Below are positions 1 to 8,639 of a stretch of DNA of 64,000 bases, one piece after another. The stretch is from Streptomyces sp. CB02009 (GTDB lineage: Bacteria; Actinomycetota; Actinomycetes; Streptomycetales; Streptomycetaceae). The notes under the pieces were generated by a model that saw nothing but the letters and a program-made list of their open reading frames with translations, ran no database searches and had not been told where the DNA came from. The stretch is from positions 1 to 64,000 of the forward strand of contig NZ_LIVV01000005.1 of assembly GCF_001905825.1 (NCBI RefSeq), read 5' to 3'. The translations under genes and the position numbers were made by a program. Numbering within the stretch: position 1 is the first letter of the stretch; each line of letters begins with the position of its first letter.

Positions 1-1076
1 ACGACCTGCTTCTCCTCGGCGAAGTGGCACGCCGAGAGGTGGGCGGCCGGGGTGTCCAGGCCGTTGAAGCGCGTCGGGATCGCCAGCAGCGGCGTCTCCT
101 GCGAGCACCTCTCCTGCGCCTTCCAGCAACGGGTGCGGAAGCTGCAGCCCGACGGCGGGTTCGCCGGCGAGGGGACGTCACCGGTCAGGATGATCCGCTC
201 GCGGTGCGCGCGGGCCTCCGGGTCCGGCACCGGCACCGCGGAGAGCAGCGCCTGGGTGTAGGGGTGCGTCGGGTGCTCGTAGATCTGCTCGTCCGTACCG
301 ATCTCGGCCATCTTGCCGAGGTACATGACGCCGACGCGGTCCGAGATGTGCCGGACGATCGACAGGTCGTGCGCGATGAAGAGGTAGGAGAGGTTGAACT
401 CGTCCTGGAGCTTCCCCATCAGGTTGATGACCTGCGCCTGGACGGAGACGTCCAGGGCCGAGACCGGCTCGTCGCAGATGATGATCTCCGGGTTGAGCGC
501 GAGGCCGCGGGCGATGCCGATGCGCTGGCGCTGACCGCCGGAGAACTGGTGCGGGTACCGGTTGATGTACTCCGGGTTCAGACCGACGACGTCGAGCAGC
601 TCCTGCACCTTGCGGCGCCGGTCGCCCTTCGGGGCCACCTCGGGGTGGATGTCGAAGGGCTCGCCGATGATGTCGCCGACCGTCATGCGCGGGTTCAGCG
701 AGGTGTACGGGTCCTGGAACACCATCTGGATGTTGCGGCGCACGGCCTTCAGCGCGCGGCCGCCCAGCTTGGTGATGTCCTGGCCCTTGTAGAAGACCTC
801 GCCGGCGGTGGCCCGCTCCAGGTTCATCAGGAGCTTGGCGACCGTGGACTTGCCACAGCCGGACTCGCCCACGATGCCGAGGGTCTCGCCCTGGTAGAGG
901 TCGAAGGAGACCCCGTCCACGGCCTTGACCGCGCCGACCTGCTTCTTGAAGACGATGCCCTGCGTCAGCGGGAAGTGCTTCTTCAGGTTGCGCACCTGGA
1001 GGATCGGCTCGCCGCGGCCCACGGGGGCCTCGACGGCGGCGGCCACGGCCTCGTCGTTCTTGCTGAGGTCAGCCAT
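1..1076 (-). CDS. Peptide ABC transporter ATPase, DppF/OppF type (C-terminus cut by window edge)
   Basis: ATP-hydrolysing subunit of a di/oligopeptide importer. About 358 residues are visible from the ATG at 1074-1076. Walker A is GESGCGKST (about residues 70-78). The signature SGGQRQRIGIARGL and Walker B IIICDEPVSALDV follow in the expected order. Near the visible end is the cysteine-containing oligopeptide/dipeptide C-terminal region (GCSFRTRC...C). DppF-type proteins are usually about 330-400 residues, so little is missing. The start overlaps the stop of the upstream ATPase gene by 8 bases (ATGGCTGA), which indicates translational coupling. It is the last gene of a five-gene minus-strand importer locus. 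Substrate class (di- or oligopeptide) cannot be told from sequence. Confidence 0.93.
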   Translation of the reverse strand, partial: MADLSKNDEAVAAAVEAPVGRGEPILQVRNLKKHFPLTQGIVFKKQVGAVKAVDGVSFDLYQGETLGIVGESGCGKSTVAKLLMNLERATAGEVFYKGQDITKLGGRALKAVRRNIQMVFQDPYTSLNPRMTVGDIIGEPFDIHPEVAPKGDRRRKVQELLDVVGLNPEYINRYPHQFSGGQRQRIGIARGLALNPEIIICDEPVSALDVSVQAQVINLMGKLQDEFNLSYLFIAHDLSIVRHISDRVGVMYLGKMAEIGTDEQIYEHPTHPYTQALLSAVPVPDPEARAHRERIILTGDVPSPANPPSGCSFRTRCWKAQERCSQETPLLAIPTRFNGLDTPAAHLSACHFAEEKQV

Positions 1077-2127
1077 GGATCGTCTCCTTCCAGAAGTGGC
1101 AGGCGCTCGTACGGCCCGGGAGATCCGCGCCGTCCTGCTCGGTGACCGGCACGAGGGCCGGGATCTCCGTACGGCAGATGTCGTCGGCCTTGGGGCAGCG
1201 CGGGTTGAAGGCGCAGCCGGTGGGCACCCGGAGCAGGTTGGGCGGGAGGCCCTTGATCGCGTAGAGCTCCTGGCCCTTCTGGTCCAGGCGCGGGATCGAC
1301 TCCAGGAGACCCTTGGTGTAGGGGTGGGCCGGGCGCTTGTAGAGCTCGTGCACCGGCGCCTGCTCGACGATCCGGCCGGCGTACATCACGGCGATCTTGT
1401 CCGCGACGTCGGCGACGACGCCGAGGTCGTGGGTGATCAGGATCAGGCCCATGTTGTATTCCTGCTGGAGCTCCGCGAGGAGGTCCATGACCTGGGCCTG
1501 GACGGTCACGTCGAGAGCCGTGGTGGGCTCGTCGGCGATGATCAGGTCCGGCTCCAGGGCGAGCGCCATGGCGATCATGATGCGCTGGCGCATACCGCCG
1601 GAGAACTGGTGGGGGTAGTCGGTGACCCGCGCCTTGGCGGCGGGGATCTTGACCTTGTCCATCAGCTCGACGGCCTTGACCGTGGCGTCCTTCTTGGACA
1701 GCCCCTGGTGCACCCGGAACATCTCGCCGAGCTGGTAGCCGACGCTGAGGACCGGGTTGAGGGAGGACAGCGCGTCCTGGAAGATCATCGCGATCTTCCG
1801 GCCGCGGATCTTCCGGCGCTCCTCCTCGGCCATCTTCAGCATGTCCTGGCCGCGGAAGAGGATCTCGCCCTGCGGGATCTTGCCGGGCGGCATGTCGAGG
1901 ATGCCCATGATGGCCTGGGCCGTGACGGACTTGCCGGAGCCGGACTCGCCGAGGACGGCGAGGGTCTCGCCGGCGTTCACCGAGTAGTTGACACCGTTGA
2001 CCGCCTTGGCCACACCGTCACGGGTGTGGAACTCGACGTGCAGGTCACGGACTTCGAGCAGCGGGCCGGTGTGGCCGGCGCCGTCGCGGGGCGACGGGAC
2101 CGTCGCGGTGTTGTCGATGATGGTCAC
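1069..2127 (-). CDS. Peptide ABC transporter ATPase, DppD/OppD type
   Basis: First ATPase of the importer, 352 residues, the normal length for DppD/OppD. Walker A GESGSGKS lies at about residues 60-67. The signature is FSGGMRQRIMIAMALA and Walker B is LIIADEPTTALDV, followed by the H-loop ITHDLGVVADVADK. The C-terminal TGCAFNPRCPKADDIC region is the cysteine-bearing oligopeptide-transporter extension. It starts 12 bases after the stop of the OppC-type permease gene and overlaps the next ATPase gene. DppD and DppF normally act as a heterodimer, so both ATPases should be needed for uptake. Confidence 0.95.
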   Translation of the reverse strand: MTIIDNTATVPSPRDGAGHTGPLLEVRDLHVEFHTRDGVAKAVNGVNYSVNAGETLAVLGESGSGKSVTAQAIMGILDMPPGKIPQGEILFRGQDMLKMAEEERRKIRGRKIAMIFQDALSSLNPVLSVGYQLGEMFRVHQGLSKKDATVKAVELMDKVKIPAAKARVTDYPHQFSGGMRQRIMIAMALALEPDLIIADEPTTALDVTVQAQVMDLLAELQQEYNMGLILITHDLGVVADVADKIAVMYAGRIVEQAPVHELYKRPAHPYTKGLLESIPRLDQKGQELYAIKGLPPNLLRVPTGCAFNPRCPKADDICRTEIPALVPVTEQDGADLPGRTSACHFWKETIHG

Positions 2128-2139
2128 CTTTACGCCCTC

Positions 2140-3087
2140 CTAGCGCAGCTTGGGGTCGAGGGCGTTGCGGACGGCTTCGCCGAGCATGATGAACGCCAGA
2201 ACGGTGATGCTGAGCATGATCGAGGGCCACAGCAGGATGTGCTGCGCGACTCGGATCTGGTCGACACCGGTGGAGATGTCCACGCCCCACGAGACGGTCG
2301 GGGCGGCGAGGCCCAGACCCAGGTAGGACAGGGTGGCCTCGGCCGAGATGTAGCCGCCGAGCGCGATGGTCGCGACGACGATCACGGGGGCCATGGCGTT
2401 CGGCAGGATGTGCCGGAAGAGGATCCGGCCGGTGCCGGCGCCGAGGGCCTTCGCCGCGTGGACGTAGTCGGCGTGCTTGACCGTGATCACGGCGCCGCGC
2501 ATGACGCGGGCCATCTGGGTCCAGCCGAGGAACGCGAGGGCGAAGACGACCACCCAGACCGTGCGCTCGACGAAGGACTGCAGGACGACCATGGCACCGA
2601 GCAGGAACGGGATGCCGAAGAAGATGTCCGTCAGACGCGAGAGCAGGGCGTCGATCCAGCCGCCGAAGTAGCCGGCGAGCATGCCCATCACACCGCCGAC
2701 GAGCGTGACGATCGCGGTGACGGTCACACCGACGATGATCGAGGCACGGGTGCCGTAGATCAGTCGGGCGTAGACGGAGCGGCCCTGGCCGTCGTAGCCG
2801 AGCCAGCCCTCGGAGCCGATGCTGCCGAGCTCCGGCTTGCCGAGGAAGTGCTTCACGAGGTCGCCCTTGGTGGGCGACGCGCTCGTGAAGAGGCTCGGCC
2901 AGGCGGCCACGAGGAGCAGGAAGAAGATCAGCACCGACGCCACGAGGAAGTACGGGTTGCGGCGCAGGTCGACCCAGGCGTCGCCCCAGAGGCTGCGGGC
3001 CTTCTCCTGCTTCGCCGGAGGAGTCACGTCGGCGGGAAGCGCGACGGCGTCCTCGACGGCGGTCGCGGTCTTGGTCACGTCAGGCAT
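2140..3087 (-). CDS. Peptide ABC transporter permease, DppC/OppC type
   Basis: Inner-membrane permease, 315 residues. A polar N-terminus of about 45 residues precedes the first membrane helix (FLVASVLIFFLLLVAAW), matching an OppC_N region. About five more helices follow. The EAA loop that docks on the ATPases is visible as AKALGAGTGRILFRHILPNA. The C-terminus ends ALDPKLR, a common ending in this family. The gene overlaps the upstream permease gene by 8 bases (ATGCCTGA), so the two are translationally coupled. It should form the membrane pore as a heterodimer with the DppB-type subunit. Confidence 0.94.
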   Translation of the reverse strand: MPDVTKTATAVEDAVALPADVTPPAKQEKARSLWGDAWVDLRRNPYFLVASVLIFFLLLVAAWPSLFTSASPTKGDLVKHFLGKPELGSIGSEGWLGYDGQGRSVYARLIYGTRASIIVGVTVTAIVTLVGGVMGMLAGYFGGWIDALLSRLTDIFFGIPFLLGAMVVLQSFVERTVWVVVFALAFLGWTQMARVMRGAVITVKHADYVHAAKALGAGTGRILFRHILPNAMAPVIVVATIALGGYISAEATLSYLGLGLAAPTVSWGVDISTGVDQIRVAQHILLWPSIMLSITVLAFIMLGEAVRNALDPKLR

Positions 3088-4012
3088 ACCGGATCCTCGG
3101 GTCCAGGACCGCGTACAGCAGGTCGATGAGCAGGCTGGTGACCAGGTAGATGATCACCAGGATGGTGACGAGGCCGACCAGGGTCGACCCTTCACGCCGG
3201 GTGATCGACTCGGCGATGAGGCCACCGACGCCCTTGATGTTGAAGATGCGCTCGGTGACGACCGCGCCGCCCATGAGGGCGCCGATGTCGGTGCCGAGGA
3301 AGGTGACCACGGGGATCATCGAGTTGCGCATCAGGTGCACGCCGATGACGCGACGGCGGGGCAGACCCTTGGCGACGGCCGTACGCATGTAGTCGGCGCG
3401 CAGGTTCTCCGCCATGGAGGTCCGGGTGAGCCGGGCGACGTAGGCGAGTGAGAGACCGCCGAGCACGATGGCCGGCGCGATCATCTCGGACACCAACTGG
3501 TCGTTGCTGACGTTCGGTTCGATCCAGCCGAGCTCGAAGGCGAACACCATCTTGATGATGAAGCCGAGGACGAAGACCGGGATCGAGATGATCAGCAGCG
3601 TGAAGATCAGGATCGCGTTGTCGGCGAGACGGCCGGCCTTGAGACCGGCGATGATGCCGAGGCCGATGCCGAAGACCAGCTCGAACGCGAACGCCAGAGC
3701 GGCGAGCTGCAGAGTGACGGGGAACGCCTCACCCAGGACCTCGGTGATCGGGCGCCCGTTGCGGATCTGGGTCCCGAAGTCGAAGTGCAGGATGATGTCG
3801 GTCATGTAGTTCCAGTACTGCTGCCAGAGCGGCAGATCCAGTCCCAGATCGTGTCTGATCCTCGCGAGGGTCGCGGGGTCTGCGCCCTTGTCCCCGAACA
3901 TACCCGCCACGGGGTCGCCGGGCAGGCTGTAGACCATGAGGAAGATCAGCAGGGTGGTCCCGAGGAAAACCGGGATCATCTGGAGCAGTCGTCGTGCGAC
4001 ATAGCGCCCCAT
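3080..4012 (-). CDS. Peptide ABC transporter permease, DppB/OppB type
   Basis: Inner-membrane permease, 310 residues from the chosen ATG. A longer frame reaches 4114, but a strong GGAGG lies just before two adjacent ATGs at 4015 and 4012. The protein then begins MGRYVARRLLQMIPVF, the canonical start of DppB/OppB proteins, so the upstream extension is rejected. Six membrane helices are predicted. The EAA loop is VAKGLPRRRVIGVHLMRNS and the C-terminus is YAVLDPRIRYA. It is the first permease gene after the binding protein and is separated from it by about 175 bases containing a strong hairpin, which may lower its expression relative to the binding protein. Confidence 0.94.
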   Translation of the reverse strand: MGRYVARRLLQMIPVFLGTTLLIFLMVYSLPGDPVAGMFGDKGADPATLARIRHDLGLDLPLWQQYWNYMTDIILHFDFGTQIRNGRPITEVLGEAFPVTLQLAALAFAFELVFGIGLGIIAGLKAGRLADNAILIFTLLIISIPVFVLGFIIKMVFAFELGWIEPNVSNDQLVSEMIAPAIVLGGLSLAYVARLTRTSMAENLRADYMRTAVAKGLPRRRVIGVHLMRNSMIPVVTFLGTDIGALMGGAVVTERIFNIKGVGGLIAESITRREGSTLVGLVTILVIIYLVTSLLIDLLYAVLDPRIRYA

Positions 4013-4132
4013 CATGCCTCCGTTGAAATATGACAGCAGCAACCGACGGGCCCTCCCTCGGCAACCGCGCCCCGGAGCGGGTACGCGAATGTCGTGGAAG
4101 GGCCCCCCAGCCACATACGTAAGGCGCCGAAC

Positions 4133-4159
4133 GCGGGGCTGACATCCCGTCAGCCCCGC
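4133..4159 (-). terminator. Intercistronic hairpin after the binding-protein gene
   Basis: Perfect 11-bp stem GCGGGGCTGAC / GTCAGCCCCGC with a 5-base loop, beginning 27 bases downstream of the binding-protein stop. It sits between the binding protein and the permease genes of one transporter. Such hairpins commonly act as partial terminators or 3'-end stabilisers, giving more binding protein than permease. The stem is seen directly; the role is inferred. Confidence 0.6.
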
Positions 4160-4186
4160 ATCGGCAGGCGGACTACGCTTGGGTGA

Positions 4187-5824
4187 TTACTTCTTGACCT
4201 CGACGCCGGTCAGGATCGGGTCGCCGTCCTGGCCGTACGCCACGCCCGAAACCTTCTCGGAGTAGCCCGCGTTGACCTTGTAGTACCAGAGCGGGATCGA
4301 CGGCATGTAGTTGACCAGGTCCTTCTCGATGGCCTGGAACTGCTTCACCGACTCGTCGAGGGTCGCAGCCGAGTCCGCCTTGGCGATCTTGGCGTCGAGC
4401 TCCTTGTTGGTGAAGTCACCCTGGTTGCCCGCCGCACCCGTACGGAACAGGTCCGAGATGAAGTTGGCGTTCACCGGGTAGTCGAGCACCCAGCCGGAGC
4501 GGTACAGGGACTTGACCTGCTTCGTCTTACGAGCGGTCAGGTCGGCCTGGAAGTCCGGCTTGCCGTCGCCGACGCACTGGACGTCGGTGGCCTGCTGGAT
4601 GGAGTTGCAGACAGCGTCCACCCACTCCTTGTGGCCACCGTCGGCGTTGAACTGGATGGAGATCTTGTTGTTCGGGACGCCGCCGCCGGCCTTGATGAGC
4701 TCCTTGGCCTTCGCGGGGTCGAACTTGGTGACGCCGGCGCCACCGTCCTCCTGGAAGCCCAGGACGCCCTTGGCGACCCAGCCGGTCGCGGGCTCACGCG
4801 TACCCTGCAGCACCGTCTTGGTGATGGTGGCACGGTCGATCGCCATCGACAGACCCTGGATGACGCGCGGGTCGATCTGCTTCGGCTTCTTCCACTGGTC
4901 GGCGTAGAAGGCGACGGCGATGGTCTGGATCGCGGAGTACGGCTGGTCCACGGCGCGGTCGCCGAGGTCCTGGCGGTAGACCGGGAGGTCCTTGGGCGCG
5001 ATCTGACGGAGCACGTCGACGTTGCCGGACTTCAGGTCCTCGTACGCGGCCTCGAGGGTGGTGTAGTTCTTGAAGACCACACCGCCGTTCTTCGCCTTGT
5101 TCGGGCCCTTGTAGCCGTCGAATCGAGTGATCTCGATCTTCTTCTTGTGGTCCCAGCTCTTGAACTTGTAGGGACCGTTGCCGACCGGCTTCTGGCCACC
5201 GGCGGCGGGGTCCTTGTAGAAGGACTCGGCCAGCGGGGCGAAGACGATGTAGGCGAGCTTGTGGCCGAAGTACGGAACGGCCTTGGTGAGCTCGATCTTG
5301 AAGGTGGTCTCGTCGACGACCGTCAGACCGTCCATCTTCTCGGCGGTGGGCTTGGCGCCCTCGGCCTCGGGGTGGACCTTGTCGTAGCCCTTGATGTCCG
5401 CGAACCAGGAGGACAGACCCTGGGCGTTCTTGACGTTGGCGTTCCAGTTCCACGCGTCCACGTAGGACTTGGAGGTCACCGGGGTGCCGTCGTGGAAGGT
5501 CCAGCCCGGCTTCAGCTTGACGGTCCACGTCTTCGAGTCCGTCGTGGTGACCGACTCGGCGTTGATCATCTCCAGGGAGCCGTCAGCCTTGTAGTCGACC
5601 AGGGTCGAGAACAGGCCGGCCATCACGGCGGAGCCGTTGGACTCCATCGTGTCACCGGTGAGCAGGGGCTTCTCAGGCTCGCCCAGCTCGATGGAGAAGA
5701 TTCCGTTCGGGTCAACAGCGCCCTTGGCGTCGCCGCTGTCGCTCTTACCCCCGCCACAGGCGGTCGCAGCAAGGGCAACGATGATCGCGCCCGTTACCCA
5801 CTTGGCGCTCTTGGCACCGCGCAT
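4187..5824 (-). CDS. Peptide-binding lipoprotein of ABC importer (SBP family 5)
   Basis: Extracellular solute-binding protein of the importer encoded directly downstream, 545 residues. The N-terminus MRGAKSAKWVTGAI is a short basic segment followed by a hydrophobic stretch and an ATAC lipobox, with cysteine 23 as the probable lipidated residue. The mature part has SBP_bac_5 features: the region around GWTFHDGTPVTSKSYVDAW, and the family-typical NGPYKF. The context with two permeases and two ATPases supports a peptide role. BldK-type proteins of Streptomyces import signalling peptides in the same way, but whether this one does is not shown by the sequence. The upstream 580 bases hold a weak promoter and two CACT(T/C)AAGTG palindromes. 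Confidence 0.93.
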   Translation of the reverse strand: MRGAKSAKWVTGAIIVALAATACGGGKSDSGDAKGAVDPNGIFSIELGEPEKPLLTGDTMESNGSAVMAGLFSTLVDYKADGSLEMINAESVTTTDSKTWTVKLKPGWTFHDGTPVTSKSYVDAWNWNANVKNAQGLSSWFADIKGYDKVHPEAEGAKPTAEKMDGLTVVDETTFKIELTKAVPYFGHKLAYIVFAPLAESFYKDPAAGGQKPVGNGPYKFKSWDHKKKIEITRFDGYKGPNKAKNGGVVFKNYTTLEAAYEDLKSGNVDVLRQIAPKDLPVYRQDLGDRAVDQPYSAIQTIAVAFYADQWKKPKQIDPRVIQGLSMAIDRATITKTVLQGTREPATGWVAKGVLGFQEDGGAGVTKFDPAKAKELIKAGGGVPNNKISIQFNADGGHKEWVDAVCNSIQQATDVQCVGDGKPDFQADLTARKTKQVKSLYRSGWVLDYPVNANFISDLFRTGAAGNQGDFTNKELDAKIAKADSAATLDESVKQFQAIEKDLVNYMPSIPLWYYKVNAGYSEKVSGVAYGQDGDPILTGVEVKK

Positions 5825-5900
5825 GGGTTCCTCCTCATGAGTCCACTTTTGTCACTACAAGAGGGGCACTCCGAGTTCTGCCGACACCCCTGACGGCATT

Positions 5901-5912
5901 GCACTCAAGTGC
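5901..5912. promoter_or_regulatory. Palindrome GCACTCAAGTGC upstream of binding-protein gene
   Basis: Palindrome with a central mismatch, about 77 bases upstream of the binding-protein start. The core CACTCAAGTG differs by one base from the perfect CACTTAAGTG palindrome at 6010-6019. The pair looks like two copies of an operator. No regulator gene is adjacent, so the protein that would bind is unknown. Confidence 0.35.
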
Positions 5913-5978
5913 CCCGAGTGTGCTCGTGAGTCGGCACTCCCCACAGTGCGTGACCCATTGACCCGAGCTCAATGGAGC

Positions 5979-6006
5979 CAACTATTAAGTACGTCCGGGC
6001 TGTAAA
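5979..6006 (-). promoter_or_regulatory. Possible promoter of the binding-protein gene
   Basis: On the minus strand TTTACA (complement of 6001-6006) is followed after 16 bases by TAGTTG (complement of 5979-5984), a moderate match to a housekeeping-type -35/-10 pair. The start codon is about 155 bases downstream. The palindrome at 6010-6019 lies immediately upstream and the one at 5901-5912 downstream. Weak evidence. Confidence 0.3.
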
Positions 6007-6009
6007 CCA

Positions 6010-6019
6010 CACTTAAGTG
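6010..6019. promoter_or_regulatory. Perfect palindrome CACTTAAGTG upstream of binding-protein gene
   Basis: Perfect 10-bp palindrome just upstream of the candidate -35 element. It is related to GCACTCAAGTGC at 5901-5912. The position would suit an activator or repressor site. Function is inferred only. Confidence 0.35.
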
Positions 6020-6181
6020 GTCTCGTTTTGACAACATCACCACACCCCCGGATACCGAAATCCGGACAAACTGAGCACAGACAGACACCCCCGAAACGGA
6101 CCGTTAACACACGTACCGGAGAGCGATGGCCGATATGCGGACACCGGCCCTCTGAAATGAAGTTGACGGAAGTTGACGAAA

Positions 6182-6219
6182 AGCCCGGACTCCCACAGTC
6201 CCTGCGGGGGGTCCGGGCT
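6182..6219. terminator. Hairpin downstream of typA
   Basis: Inverted repeat AGCCCGGACTCC / GGGGTCCGGGCT, 12 bp with one non-Watson-Crick position and a 14-base loop. It lies about 190 bases past the typA stop and can form on either strand. It is the second of two hairpins in this interval and is probably a back-up terminator. Confidence 0.45.
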
Positions 6220-6249
6220 CCTGTGCCGATGCCCTGGAGAACCGAAAGA

Positions 6250-6279
6250 GGGGTAGATCACAGGATCGTGATCTACCCC
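6250..6279. terminator. Strong hairpin downstream of typA
   Basis: Perfect 12-bp stem GGGGTAGATCAC / GTGATCTACCCC with a 6-base loop, about 130 bases past the typA stop. It is symmetrical and could terminate on either strand; the only nearby transcript entering it on the minus strand is typA. No long T run follows, which is usual for Streptomyces terminators. Confidence 0.6.
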
Positions 6280-6406
6280 ACTGTCATCGGCCGCATGCGG
6301 CCCAGCTCAGCCGTTATTCGGCCGGCTCGACCGTTCTGTTTTCAGCCAGTTCGGTGATGCCGCCGCTCCGGCCGCACCACCGCTCCAGCCGTGCCTGTGG
6401 CTGCGC

Positions 6407-8308
6407 TCAGCCGTTCTTGGCGCGGGAGGACGCGCGGCCACGCGCGTTCTGGTCGAGGATCACCTTGCGGATGCGGACCGCCTCCGGGGTGACCTCGACG
6501 CACTCGTCGTCGCGGCAGAACTCCAGGGACTGCTCCAGGGAGAGCTTCCGCGGCGGGACGATCGCCTCGAAGGAGTCGGCCGAGGAGGAGCGCATGTTGG
6601 TGAGCTTCTTCTCCTTGGTGATGTTCACGTCCATGTCGTCGGAGCGCGAGTTCTCGCCGACGATCATGCCCTCGTACACCTCGGTGCCGGGGTCGGTGAA
6701 CAGGACACCGCGCTCCTGGAGGTTCGTCATCGCGAAGGCGGTGACGGCACCGGCGCGGTCGGCGACCAGCGAGCCGTTGTTACGGGTCGTCAGCGTGCCG
6801 AACCACGGCTCGTGGCCCTCGTGGATCGAGTGGGCGATGCCCGTACCGCGGGTGTTGGTGAGGAACTCCGTACGGAAGCCGATGAGGCCACGGGACGGAA
6901 CGACGAACTCCATGCGGACCCAGCCGGAGCCGTGGTTCGACATGTTGTCCATGCGGCCCTTGCGGACACCCATGAGCTGCGTGACCGCGCCCATGTGCTC
7001 CTCGGGAACGTCGACCGTGAGGCGCTCGACGGGCTCGTGCGTCTTGCCGTCGACCTCCTTGGTGACGACCTGCGGCTTGCCGATGGTCAGCTCGAAGCCC
7101 TCGCGGCGCATCTGCTCGACCAGGATGGCGAGCGCGAGCTCACCGCGGCCCTGGACCTCCCAGGCGTCCGGGCGCTCGGTGTCGAGCACGCGGAGCGAGA
7201 CGTTACCGATCAGCTCGCGGTCGAGGCGGTCCTTGACCTGGCGGGCGGTGACCTTGCGCTGCTTGACCGCGGACTTGGCGTCCGCGCCCTTGCCCGTGCC
7301 ACCGCGGCCGACGAGCGGCGAGGTGTTGGTGCCGATGGTCATGGAGATGGCCGGCTGGTCGACCGTGATCAGCGGAAGCGCGATCGGGTTCTCCGGGTCG
7401 GCCAGGGTCTCGCCGATCATGATGTCGGGGATACCGGCGACGGCGCAGATGTCACCGGGGCCCGCGACCTCGGCCGGCTTGCGGGTGAGCGCCTCGGTCA
7501 TCATCAGCTCGGTGATGCGGACGTTGGAGATCGTGCCGTCGCGCTTGATCCACGCGACCGTCTGGCCCTTGCGCAGCTCGCCCTGCTCGACGCGGAGGAG
7601 CGCGATACGGCCGAGGAAGTTGTCGGCGTCCAGGTTGGTGACGTGGGCCTGGAGCGGCGCCTCCTCGTCGTACACCGGGGCCGGGACGTGCTCCAGGATG
7701 GCGGAGAAGAACGGCTCCAGGTTGTCGCTGTCCGCGGGAACGGTGCCGTTCTCCGGCTTGGTCAGCGAGGCGACGCCGTCACGGCCGCAGGCGTAGACGA
7801 TCGGGAACTCGATCTGGTCCTCGTCCGCGTCCAGGTCGAGGAAGAGGTCGTAGGTCTCGTTGACGACCTCGTCGATCCGGGAGTCCGGGCGGTCCGTCTT
7901 GTTGATGCAGAGGATGACGGGCTTGCGCTGCTGGAGAGCCTTGCGCAGCACGAAGCGGGTCTGCGGGAGCGGACCCTCGGAGGCGTCCACGAGGAGGACG
8001 ACCGCGTCCACCATCGACAGACCGCGCTCGACCTCGCCACCGAAGTCGGCGTGGCCGGGGGTGTCGATGATGTTGATCGTGATCGGGGCCCCGCCGTCCT
8101 TGGGGTGATACTTCACCGCCGTGTTCTTGGCGAGGATCGTGATGCCCTTCTCACGCTCCAGGTCGTTCGAGTCCATCATGCGGTCGTCGAGCTGCTGGTG
8201 GGCGGCGAAGGCACCGGCCTGCTTGAGCATGGCGTCGACGATGGTCGTCTTGCCATGGTCGACGTGGGCGACGATGGCGACGTTACGGATGTCGTGGCGC
8301 GTGGGCAT
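6407..8308 (-). CDS. typA: Translational GTPase TypA/BipA
   Basis: Ribosome-associated GTPase of the elongation-factor superfamily, 633 residues, close to the usual 600-640. G1 is AHVDHGKT (residues 14-21), G3 is DTPGHADFGGEVER and G4 is NKTDRPD. The C-terminal half has the EF-G-like domains and the BipA-specific C-terminus, including RNNGSLVADRAGAVTAFAM and EGMIVGENSR. TypA binds 70S ribosomes and affects 50S assembly and stress growth. It appears monocistronic: 331 bases separate it from the gene upstream and two hairpins follow it. Confidence 0.97.
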   Translation of the reverse strand: MPTRHDIRNVAIVAHVDHGKTTIVDAMLKQAGAFAAHQQLDDRMMDSNDLEREKGITILAKNTAVKYHPKDGGAPITINIIDTPGHADFGGEVERGLSMVDAVVLLVDASEGPLPQTRFVLRKALQQRKPVILCINKTDRPDSRIDEVVNETYDLFLDLDADEDQIEFPIVYACGRDGVASLTKPENGTVPADSDNLEPFFSAILEHVPAPVYDEEAPLQAHVTNLDADNFLGRIALLRVEQGELRKGQTVAWIKRDGTISNVRITELMMTEALTRKPAEVAGPGDICAVAGIPDIMIGETLADPENPIALPLITVDQPAISMTIGTNTSPLVGRGGTGKGADAKSAVKQRKVTARQVKDRLDRELIGNVSLRVLDTERPDAWEVQGRGELALAILVEQMRREGFELTIGKPQVVTKEVDGKTHEPVERLTVDVPEEHMGAVTQLMGVRKGRMDNMSNHGSGWVRMEFVVPSRGLIGFRTEFLTNTRGTGIAHSIHEGHEPWFGTLTTRNNGSLVADRAGAVTAFAMTNLQERGVLFTDPGTEVYEGMIVGENSRSDDMDVNITKEKKLTNMRSSSADSFEAIVPPRKLSLEQSLEFCRDDECVEVTPEAVRIRKVILDQNARGRASSRAKNG

Positions 8309-8639
8309 GGGTGCTTGCGCTTCTCTCGGATCGTGGGATGCGGCGTCAGTTCCTCGTACGCCCGCCGGGCGGACGCGCCACGGCTATGTCCATGGTACGG
8401 GGCTGCCGCGCAAGGGGCTTCCCCGGCCAAGATCCGAGAAGTTGTCCTACGAGGGGGCAAGGGTGTGGGGGAGGTCGTGAGGAGGTCGTGCGACCGGGTC
8501 AAAGGGCCGACGCGATCCTGCCCGCCGGGATCACCGGCGGGCAAGGAAATTGAGCTGGTTCTGAGGTTGTGACCTGCGGTTTCAGGGCTTTCAGGAACTT
8601 TCCGCGCGTTCGGTGCCCCGGTGGGGCGGTCCGGTCGCC
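8309..8639. other. Gene-free region upstream of typA
   Basis: Non-coding 331 bases between a peptide-binding lipoprotein gene and typA, both on the minus strand. It must hold the typA promoter, although no confident -35/-10 pair was found. It also holds the hairpin at 8520-8542, assigned as terminator of the lipoprotein gene. Overlapping frames here have no protein-like character. Confidence 0.5.
8520..8542 (-). terminator. Hairpin downstream of large peptide-binding lipoprotein gene
   Basis: Perfect 9-bp stem GCCCGCCGG / CCGGCGGGC with a 5-base loop, about 100 bases past the stop of the gene at 8640. It is the best terminator candidate for that gene. Confidence 0.45.

Larger units (their letters stand above)
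5825..6406. other. Gene-free region between binding-protein gene and typA
   Basis: This 582-base stretch lies between two minus-strand genes. It is visibly richer in A and T than the coding DNA around it. It holds two hairpins downstream of typA (6182-6219 and 6250-6279), a weak promoter candidate for the binding protein (5979-6006), and two related palindromes (5901-5912 and 6010-6019). No convincing coding frame was found; the frame at 6028-6357 lacks Streptomyces codon bias. Confidence 0.6.

Noticed and set aside
6028..6357. 109-codon plus-strand frame upstream of typA terminators
   Set aside because: It spans both hairpins and lacks coding bias.
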